NCBI GenBank assembly: GCA_027001525.1
Contig: JALTMR010000183.1
Location: 1 to 6,289, forward strand
Length of the DNA stretch: 6,289 bases
Source of the DNA: Gammaproteobacteria bacterium
GTDB lineage: Bacteria; Pseudomonadota; Gammaproteobacteria; Tenderiales; Tenderiaceae
Direction: 5' to 3'
Part shown: piece after piece, positions 1-6,289 of the stretch
Layout of the letters: every line of letters begins with the position of its first letter
How positions within the stretch are numbered: the first letter of the stretch is position 1
Program-made: the position numbers and the translations under genes
The notes under the pieces: model-generated
What the model saw: only the letters and a program-made list of their open reading frames with translations
Told to the model about the DNA's origin: nothing
The model's database searches: none

Positions 1-270
1 ACCATGAACTATCCCGACGAGGCAAAGCGCCACCACCTCTCGGGCAATGTATTGATGGACGTTGCCATTCGCCAGGACGGCACCATTCAGGAGATCAACA
101 TTCTCAGCTCTTCCGGCCAGAAACTGCTGGACGACGCGGCCGTGCGCATCGTCAGGCTCGCCGCCCCCTTCGCCCCCCTCCCTCCAGAAATGCGCAAAGA
201 CACCGATATTCTCCATATCACGCGAACCTGGAAGTTTGAAGCGGAAGGTAACGTACTGAAAACCCGCTAA
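1..270 (+). CDS. tonB: TonB-family energy transducer, C-terminal domain (5' partial)
   Basis: This is the C-terminal end of a TonB-family protein, 89 residues to the TAA stop. The frame is open to the window edge, so the true start lies upstream and the Met at base 4 is most likely internal. The sequence has the classic TonB C-terminal pattern: NYPDEAKRHHLSGNV, then a strand with RQDGTIQEI, SSSGQKLLDDAAVRIV, APFAPLP and the final RTWKFE strand. In this family the domain sits in the periplasm and contacts the TonB box of outer-membrane receptors, passing on energy from ExbB/ExbD; the missing N-terminus would carry the membrane anchor and proline-rich spacer. A tonB-like gene just upstream of algH/yqgE is the known arrangement in Pseudomonas, which supports the call. 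Which TonB paralogue it is, and whether it serves iron uptake, cannot be told from the fragment. Confidence 0.9.
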   Translation, partial: TMNYPDEAKRHHLSGNVLMDVAIRQDGTIQEINILSSSGQKLLDDAAVRIVRLAAPFAPLPPEMRKDTDILHITRTWKFEAEGNVLKTR

Positions 271-388
271 GCCAGCCGACGGACGCAGCCCGGCACAAAG
301 CGCATTAGCACGGAAATCGCACCACCCCAAAACGGACTTATCAAACAGGCATGCAGCACCACAACAATCCTCCAGCCGAGCTCATGAC
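271..388. other. Intergenic region between tonB and the histidine kinase
   Basis: This 118-base gap has no convincing gene, RNA or intrinsic terminator: there is no GC-rich hairpin followed by a T-run. A TTATCA hexamer at 338-343 and AACAAT at 363-368 could form a weak promoter with a 19-base spacer, but I would not call it. The spacing allows the kinase to be either read through from tonB or separately promoted. Confidence 0.5.
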
Positions 389-2356
<1,968 letters not shown>

Positions 2357-2375
2357 ACGCCCCTCCGTCAAGTCA

Positions 2376-2392
2376 GTTACAAAAATTGTAAC
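2376..2392. repeat. Perfect 17-bp palindrome (7-bp arms, 3-base spacer), candidate operator
   Basis: GTTACAA at 2376-2382 and TTGTAAC at 2386-2392 are exact reverse complements around AAA. The site is AT-rich against a GC-rich background and lies in the short gap between the kinase and algH. There is no T-run after it, so it is unlikely to be an intrinsic terminator. Its centre lies about 50 bases before the algH start codon, a position that would suit an activator if the TATACT at 2421-2426 is the -10 box. I do not recognise the binding protein. Confidence 0.55.
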
Positions 2393-2420
2393 CATTCAGC
2401 TCACCATCAGGGACGCGGAC

Positions 2421-2426
2421 TATACT
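2421..2426 (+). promoter_or_regulatory. Candidate -10 box for algH, implying a near-leaderless transcript
   Basis: TATACT differs from the sigma70 -10 consensus TATAAT at one base. Only seven bases separate it from the ATG of algH at 2434, so initiation at the usual distance would fall on or next to the start codon. There is no good -35 hexamer: AGCTCA at 2398-2403 is at 17-base spacing and is a poor match, so an activator at the palindrome at 2376-2392 would be plausible. The inverted repeat CTCAT (2425-2429) / ATGAG (2434-2438) straddles the same point. Confidence 0.4.
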
Positions 2427-2433
2427 CATAGCC

Positions 2434-2997
2434 ATGAGCATTCATCCCAACCTGACCAACCACTTTCTCATTGCCATGCCGCAACTGGCAGACCCCCACT
2501 TTTCCCACACCGTTACCTACGTTTGTGGCCATACGGAAGAGGGAGCGATGGGGATCGTGATCAATCGCCCTCTCGGCATGAATCTGGGGGAGATATTCCA
2601 GCACATGAACATCAACACCACGGATCCGCAGATTCGGCAGCAGGCCGTTTTTGTCGGTGGCCCGCTGGAACCCGAGCACGGCTTTGTGCTGCACCAGGCC
2701 TGCAGAAGCTGGAAGAACACCCTGCTTATCTCCGACGAGATCTCCCTCACCACCTCATCCGACATCCTTCAGGATATCGCCGAGGGTGAAGGCCCCAGCC
2801 ACAGCCTGGTCGCCCTGGGCTATGCTGGCTGGGGTGCCGGGCAACTGGAGCAGGAGATGGGCGAGAACAGCTGGCTCAGCGCTCCGGCGGCAAGCAATGT
2901 CATCTTTGACCTCCCCGTCGAAGCCCGCTGGCAGGCTGCAGCAACGCTGTTGGGTGTGGACCTGAACAAGCTCTCCGACGAGGTAGGCCACGCTTGA
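2434..2997 (+). CDS. algH: AlgH/YqgE family protein (DUF179)
   Basis: A 187-residue protein of the YqgE/AlgH family, which is about the normal family length. Family hallmarks are visible in order: NHFLIAMPQLADPHF near the N-terminus, GAMGIVINRP at 37-46, FVGGP at 73-77, LGYAGWGAGQLEQE at 128-141, an ENSWL segment at 144-148, and the C-terminal WQAAATLLGVD. No signal peptide or membrane segment is seen. The biochemical role of the family is unknown; in Pseudomonas aeruginosa AlgH has been linked to alginate and other virulence-factor regulation. The first Met is the only sensible start because the family motif begins at residue 10, yet no Shine-Dalgarno sequence precedes it. Its stop overlaps the start of ruvX by 4 bases, so the two are translationally linked, as in many Proteobacteria. 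Confidence 0.95.
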   Translation: MSIHPNLTNHFLIAMPQLADPHFSHTVTYVCGHTEEGAMGIVINRPLGMNLGEIFQHMNINTTDPQIRQQAVFVGGPLEPEHGFVLHQACRSWKNTLLISDEISLTTSSDILQDIAEGEGPSHSLVALGYAGWGAGQLEQEMGENSWLSAPAASNVIFDLPVEARWQAAATLLGVDLNKLSDEVGHA

Positions 2998-3440
2998 ACG
3001 ACGCCACCGGAAAAACTGCCCCGCGTACCGTTCTCGGCTTCGACTTCGGGGGCAAGCGCATCGGCGTTGCCGTGGGCCAGGAGCTCACCGCCTCCACCCA
3101 GTCGCTGGCCACCGTGGCAGTGATTAACGGCAAACCGGACTGGCCCCACATCAGCCGGCTGCTGGAACAGTGGCAACCTGCACTCATTATTGTCGGCCTG
3201 CCGCTCAACATGGATGGCAGTGAACAGGAGGTCACCCGCGCCGCACGGCGTTTCGGCCACCGCCTTAACGGCCGCTACAACCTGCCCGTGAAGATGGTCG
3301 ACGAGCGCCTCACCTCCTACGAAGCGGAGGAGATTCTCACCGAGCAACGCCGCGCCGGGCAGCGCCGCAAACATTCGCGCAAGGCGGCCATCGACCAGGT
3401 GGCGGCCGAGCTCATCATCAAAACCTGGTTTTCCCAATAG
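2994..3440 (+). CDS. ruvX: RuvX/YqgF family RNase H-like protein (pre-16S rRNA processing / putative Holliday junction resolvase)
   Basis: A 148-residue YqgF-type protein with an RNase H-like fold. In Escherichia coli the homologue is implicated in maturation of the 16S rRNA 5' end; it is also annotated as a putative Holliday junction resolvase. The N-terminal LGFDFGGKRIGVAVG places the first acidic residue at Asp17, followed by IIVGLPLNMDGSEQE at 65-79, VDERLTS with Asp103 and Glu104, and a final KAAIDQVAAELI with Asp134. The expected acidic residues are all present. The start is TTG, overlapping the algH stop as TTGA. The first ATG in this frame is far inside the protein, past the catalytic motif, so TTG is the best choice, with a modest GAGG site at about 2980-2983. 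It is co-transcribed with algH, and a separate promoter for pyrR lies after it. Confidence 0.94.
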   Translation: MNDATGKTAPRTVLGFDFGGKRIGVAVGQELTASTQSLATVAVINGKPDWPHISRLLEQWQPALIIVGLPLNMDGSEQEVTRAARRFGHRLNGRYNLPVKMVDERLTSYEAEEILTEQRRAGQRRKHSRKAAIDQVAAELIIKTWFSQ

Positions 3441-3476
3441 CCTCGGCCGCATGGCTCAACGGCCATCGCCATTGGG
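3433..3476. repeat. Nested inverted repeat at the ruvX 3' end
   Basis: CCCAAT at 3433-3438 is the exact complement of ATTGGG at 3471-3476. Inside it, GGCCG at 3445-3449 pairs with CGGCC at 3460-3464. The result is a two-stem structure with a symmetric six-by-six internal loop and a ten-base apical loop. It begins within the last codons of ruvX and reaches the -35 box of the pyrR promoter. No T-run follows, so it is not a standard terminator, though it could protect the ruvX mRNA end. An alternative inner stem ATGGC (3451-3455) / GCCAT (3462-3466) competes with it. Confidence 0.35.
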
Positions 3477-3500
3477 CTGCCTCAGCGAAAGCGGTACAAT
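3472..3500 (+). promoter_or_regulatory. Sigma70-type promoter for the pyrR-pyrB-pyrC' operon
   Basis: TTGGGC at 3472-3477 serves as -35 and TACAAT at 3495-3500 as -10, with an ideal 17-base spacer. Initiation would fall near 3507, giving a leader of only about 25 bases before the pyrR ATG. That is too short for a PyrR-dependent attenuator with antiterminator and terminator hairpins. The -35 and -10 boxes are each overlapped by an arm of the inverted repeat GCCATTG (3468-3474) / CAATGGC (3497-3503), which suggests a repressor operator. Confidence 0.6.
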
Positions 3501-3531
3501 GGCCCGCTTTATTCACACTGACTGAGAGACC

Positions 3532-4038
3532 ATGACCCAACTTGATATCGATCACACCCTGGCATCGATGACGACAGCGCTTCAGGCCAAAATGAGCGCC
3601 CTGGGTGCCAGTAAGCCCGCCATGATCGGCATCCACTCCGGCGGGGTCTGGGTGGCAGAGCGGCTGCACCAAGCGCTGGCGCTGGAGGAGCCCCTCGGCC
3701 ATCTGGATATCTCCTTCTACCGGGATGATTTCACCCGCATCGGCATCAACCCCCAGGTCAAGCCCTCGCACCTGCCGTTCGATGTGGATGATCGCCACAT
3801 CATTCTGGTGGACGACGTCCTCCACACCGGCCGCACCATCCGCGCCGCCATGAACGAAATCTTTGACTACGGCCGCCCCGCCACCATCACCCTGGCGGTG
3901 CTGATCGACCGGGGCGACCGCGAACTGCCCATCGAAGCCAACATCATCGGCCGGCGGATGACCCTGGCGGCAGGGCAGAATGTGAAACTGCAAGGGCCGG
4001 AGCCCTTGAGCCTGGTGATTGCCGACAAACAACAATAA
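3532..4038 (+). CDS. pyrR: PyrR: pyrimidine operon regulator / uracil phosphoribosyltransferase family
   Basis: A 168-residue type I phosphoribosyltransferase of the PyrR family. Visible features are the N-terminal [10 protein letters not shown] at 36-45, the DISFYRDDF segment at 59-67 characteristic of PyrR, the PRPP-binding loop [12 protein letters not shown] at 91-102 with Asp94 and Asp95, and [19 protein letters not shown] at 124-142. In Bacillus, PyrR binds pyr mRNA to control attenuation and also makes UMP from uracil and PRPP. Its regulatory mode in Gammaproteobacteria is less clear, and no attenuator is visible here. The ATG at 3532 is preceded by GAGAG at 3525-3529. The gene opens the pyrimidine operon: pyrB follows after a 19-base gap. 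Catalytic residues look intact, so uracil salvage activity is plausible. Confidence 0.94.
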   Translation: MTQLDIDHTLASMTTALQAKMSALGASKPAMIGIHSGGVWVAERLHQALALEEPLGHLDISFYRDDFTRIGINPQVKPSHLPFDVDDRHIILVDDVLHTGRTIRAAMNEIFDYGRPATITLAVLIDRGDRELPIEANIIGRRMTLAAGQNVKLQGPEPLSLVIADKQQ

Positions 4039-4057
4039 AGAGCCCAAGAGGAGCCTT

Positions 4058-5032
4058 ATGCCCCCGCGCAATATACAACTGAACGAACAGGGTCGCCTGC
4101 GCCACTTCCTCACCGTTGAGGGGTTCAAGCGCCAGATGCTGATCGATATTCTCGACACGGCTGAATCACTCTCCGGCGTGGTGGACCGCTCAGTCAAAAA
4201 AGTACCGCTGCTGCGGGGCAAAACCATCGTCAACCTCTTCTTTGAACCCAGCACCCGCACCCGCACCACCTTCGAACTGGCGGCCAAACGCCTGTCGGCA
4301 GACGTGCTCAACATCAACATCGCCGTCTCTGCCACCACCAAGGGCGAGAGCCTGCTCGACACCCTCTACAACCTGCAGGCCATGCACTGCGATATGTTTG
4401 TGGTGCGCCATGCCGAGAGTGGTGCGGCCCACTTCATCGCCAACCACGTCGCCCCCCACATCAGCGTCGTCAATGCCGGTGATGGCCGCCACGCCCACCC
4501 GACTCAGGCGATGCTGGATATGTTCACCATCCGCCGCGTCAAGGGGGATTTCTACCCGCTTACCGTCGCCATCGTCGGCGATATCGCCAACTCCCGCGTG
4601 GCCCGCTCACAGATCCACGCACTCACCACGCTGGGGGTCAACGAAGTCCGCGTCATCGGCCCCAAAACGCTGATCCCCCCTGCCGTGGAGAGCCTTGGCG
4701 TCCACGTCTATCACGACATGAGCGAAGGCCTGCGCGACACCGATGTCGTCATCATGCTGCGGCTGCAAAACGAGCGGATGCAGGGGGAGCTGTTGCCCAG
4801 CGAACACGAATATTATCAACTCTACGGCCTCACCGAAGCGCGTCTGGCCGTGGCCAAACCCGACGCCATCGTCATGCACCCCGGTCCCATCAACCGCGGC
4901 GTGGAGATCGAGTCATCGGTAGCCGACGGGCCCCGCTCGGTGATTCTCGAACAGGTGACCCACGGCATCGCAGTGCGCATGGCGGTAATGTCCATGTGCC
5001 TGGGCCAGGGCATGGAAGGAGGACAAGGGTGA
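4058..5032 (+). CDS. pyrB: Aspartate carbamoyltransferase catalytic subunit
   Basis: A 324-residue ATCase catalytic chain, condensing carbamoyl phosphate with L-aspartate in the first committed step of pyrimidine synthesis. The carbamoyl phosphate motif STRTRTTFE is at 65-73, the mobile-loop lysine is Lys95 in [16 protein letters not shown] is at 141-150, the aspartate domain has [12 protein letters not shown] at 173-184, and HPGPINRG is at 274-281. The active site appears complete. The N-terminus is extended by about 13 residues relative to the E. coli chain, as in Pseudomonas PyrB, where this extension takes part in nucleotide regulation. I chose ATG 4058 because a strong AGGAG lies at 4049-4053; an in-frame TTG at 4019 would overlap pyrR and has no such site. 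No pyrI regulatory-chain gene is seen; the next gene is the pyrC-like partner, which fits a class A enzyme. Confidence 0.96.
   Translation: MPPRNIQLNEQGRLRHFLTVEGFKRQMLIDILDTAESLSGVVDRSVKKVPLLRGKTIVNLFFEPSTRTRTTFELAAKRLSADVLNINIAVSATTKGESLLDTLYNLQAMHCDMFVVRHAESGAAHFIANHVAPHISVVNAGDGRHAHPTQAMLDMFTIRRVKGDFYPLTVAIVGDIANSRVARSQIHALTTLGVNEVRVIGPKTLIPPAVESLGVHVYHDMSEGLRDTDVVIMLRLQNERMQGELLPSEHEYYQLYGLTEARLAVAKPDAIVMHPGPINRGVEIESSVADGPRSVILEQVTHGIAVRMAVMSMCLGQGMEGGQG
5017..5022 (+). promoter_or_regulatory. Strong ribosome binding site for pyrC' inside the end of pyrB
   Basis: AGGAGG is a perfect Shine-Dalgarno core lying within the last codons of pyrB. It is followed by GTG at 5029, ATG at 5032 and ATG at 5035, all in frame with pyrC'. 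The spacings are 6, 9 and 12 bases, so GTG 5029 or ATG 5032 is the likely start. The TGATG overlap suggests coupled translation, consistent with the two subunits being made in equal amounts. Confidence 0.75.
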
Positions 5033-6289
5033 TGATGAAACCAAAGCAGATATCCATTACAGGTGGCCGGGTTATCGACCCGGCCAACCAGATCGATGGC
5101 ACCACCGACCTGCACCTGGCCAACGGCCAGATTGCCGCCGTTGGCGAGCCCCCCAGTGGCTTTGTCGCCGATCAGACCATCGATGCCAGCGGCCAGCTGG
5201 TGATCCCCGGCCTGGTCGATCTCGCCGCCCGGCTGCGCGAACCGGGGCTGGAACACAAAGGCACCATCGCCTCCGAATGTCGCGCGGCAGCGGCGGGCGG
5301 TGTCACCACCCTCACCTGCCCGCCCGACACCGACCCGGTCACCGATACCCCTGCCGTGGTGGAGCTGATTCGCCACCGGGCAGAACAGGCCGGTCTGGCC
5401 CGCGTGGTCTGCCTCGGAGCCTCGACCCAGGGGCTCAACGGACAGAACATCAGTGAAATGGGGGCCCTTCTCGGGGCCGGCTGTGTCGGCGTCAGCAATG
5501 CCTGGCGTCCCGTGGTCAACAATCTGGTGCGCCGTCGCATCATGGAGTATGCCGCCACCTACGACCTGACTGTCTTTCTGCACGCTGAAGACACCAGCCT
5601 GCGCAACAACGGCTGTATGCACGAGGGCCCGGTCAGCACCCGCCTGGGGCTGCCCGGCATCCCTGCCGCTGCGGAATCAGTAGCGGTCGCCCGCGACCTG
5701 GCGCTGATCGAAGCCACCGGCGTGCGGGCCCACTTCTGCCGCATCTCCTCCGCCACGGCCATGAAGAAGATCGGCCGCGCCCAGTTTGATGGCCTGCCCA
5801 TCACTGTCGATGTCAGCGCTCACCACCTCTACCTCACCGAATTCGACCTGGCCGATTTCAACAGCCAGTGCCATGTACGCCCGCCACTGCGCAGCCAGCG
5901 GGATATGCAGGGGCTGCGAGAAGGACTCAGCCGGGGCACCATCAACGCCATCTGTTCAGACCACCAGCCCCACGAGGCAGATGCCAAGCTGGTGCCCTTT
6001 CGGGAATCGGCCTCCGGCATCTCCGGCATCGAAACCCTGCTGCCGCTGACACTGCGCCTGGCCCAGGAGAGCCCGATGAAGCTGTCGGAACTGATCGCCC
6101 GCGTCACCGTCGAGCCCGCCAATATCCTGGGCATCGATGCCGGTACCCTGAGCCCGGGAGCAAGTGCGGATATCACCCTTGTCGATCCGGAGCAGTATTG
6201 GATGGTAGGCCCCGACACCCTGCTGAGCCACGGACTCAACACCCCTTTTATGGGCTGGGAGCTTAAAGGGCGCGTTACCCACACCCTGC
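5032..6289 (+). CDS. pyrC': Dihydroorotase-like PyrC', probably an inactive ATCase assembly subunit (3' partial)
   Basis: An amidohydrolase-fold protein of the dihydroorotase family, 419 residues visible before the window ends; the family is about 420-430 residues, so little is missing. The metal site is degraded. The usual DxHxHLREPG reads DLAARLREPG at 63-71, with Ala65 and Arg67 replacing both histidines, and the histidine expected before the I-S-S motif is Arg237. His184 (LHAED) and Asp310 (SDHQPH) remain. It therefore very probably cannot hydrolyse dihydroorotate. In Pseudomonas the equivalent PyrC' is an inactive subunit required to assemble PyrB into the large class A ATCase, and the tight pyrB overlap here supports the same role. 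A separate active dihydroorotase should be encoded elsewhere in the genome. The start may be ATG 5032 or the GTG at 5029. The frame is uninterrupted, so this is a functional gene with lost catalysis, not a decaying one. Confidence 0.9.
   Translation, partial: MMKPKQISITGGRVIDPANQIDGTTDLHLANGQIAAVGEPPSGFVADQTIDASGQLVIPGLVDLAARLREPGLEHKGTIASECRAAAAGGVTTLTCPPDTDPVTDTPAVVELIRHRAEQAGLARVVCLGASTQGLNGQNISEMGALLGAGCVGVSNAWRPVVNNLVRRRIMEYAATYDLTVFLHAEDTSLRNNGCMHEGPVSTRLGLPGIPAAAESVAVARDLALIEATGVRAHFCRISSATAMKKIGRAQFDGLPITVDVSAHHLYLTEFDLADFNSQCHVRPPLRSQRDMQGLREGLSRGTINAICSDHQPHEADAKLVPFRESASGISGIETLLPLTLRLAQESPMKLSELIARVTVEPANILGIDAGTLSPGASADITLVDPEQYWMVGPDTLLSHGLNTPFMGWELKGRVTHTL

Noticed and set aside
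2376..2392. The 17-bp palindrome as an intrinsic terminator of the kinase gene
   Set aside because: The stem is AT-rich and short and is followed by ACCATTCAGC with no T-run.
3501..3531. A PyrR-binding attenuator in the pyrR leader
   Set aside because: The leader after the predicted start is only about 25 bases, with no room for antiterminator and terminator hairpins; the pyrR-pyrB gap is 19 bases.
4019..4057. A 13-codon N-terminal extension of PyrB from a TTG
   Set aside because: The ATG at 4058 has a strong AGGAG at good spacing, while the TTG would overlap pyrR and has no ribosome site.
3418..4362. A 314-codon open frame on the minus strand across pyrR and the start of pyrB
   Set aside because: It lies opposite clearly genuine pyrR and pyrB, has no recognisable domain, and is the kind of long antisense frame that GC-rich codon use produces.
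4822..5622. A 266-codon minus-strand frame over the pyrB/pyrC' junction
   Set aside because: It is antisense to two conserved genes with intact motifs and shows no protein family features; it is a shadow frame.

Overview
The window is a GC-rich bacterial chromosomal segment with every recognisable gene on the + strand. The order tonB-type gene, (histidine kinase), algH/yqgE, ruvX/yqgF, pyrR, pyrB, pyrC' matches the conserved block known from Pseudomonas and other Gammaproteobacteria. The predicted proteins are also gammaproteobacterial in character. A Pseudomonas-like or Chromatiales-like gammaproteobacterium is the best guess; I cannot name a genus from sequence alone.

Layout: (1) 1-270 is the C-terminal domain of a TonB-family protein cut by the window edge. 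(2) 389-2356 encodes a 655-residue soluble sensor histidine kinase with a GAF-like N-terminus, two PAS domains, HisKA and HATPase_c. It has no receiver domain and no response regulator beside it, and it sits between two genes that are adjacent in Pseudomonas. (3) 2357-2433 is a short intergenic stretch with a perfect 17-bp palindrome and a TATACT hexamer seven bases before the next start codon. (4) 2434-3440 holds algH/yqgE and ruvX/yqgF, overlapping by 4 bp. (5) 3441-3531 carries a good sigma70-like promoter embedded in a cluster of ATGGC/GCCAT half-sites. (6) 3532-6289 holds pyrR, pyrB and a pyrC-like gene, tightly packed and evidently one operon; the last gene runs off the window.

How the genes work together: PyrB is the aspartate transcarbamoylase catalytic chain of pyrimidine synthesis. 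The pyrC-like product resembles dihydroorotase but lacks the HxH metal-binding pair (Ala65 and Arg67 instead) and a further metal-ligand histidine (Arg237). It is therefore very probably the inactive PyrC' subunit that, in Pseudomonas, assembles with PyrB into a large class A complex. PyrR is a PRPP-binding regulator or uracil phosphoribosyltransferase homologue, but the short leaders leave no space for a Bacillus-type attenuator. That makes the half-site cluster over the pyrR promoter the more interesting regulatory candidate.

Most of the window is ordinary core genome. I saw no CRISPR array, insertion sequence, tRNA, rRNA or clearly novel system. The items most worth a second look are the intergenic operator-like structures, the possibly leaderless algH, and the orphan kinase with a histidine-rich sensor region.
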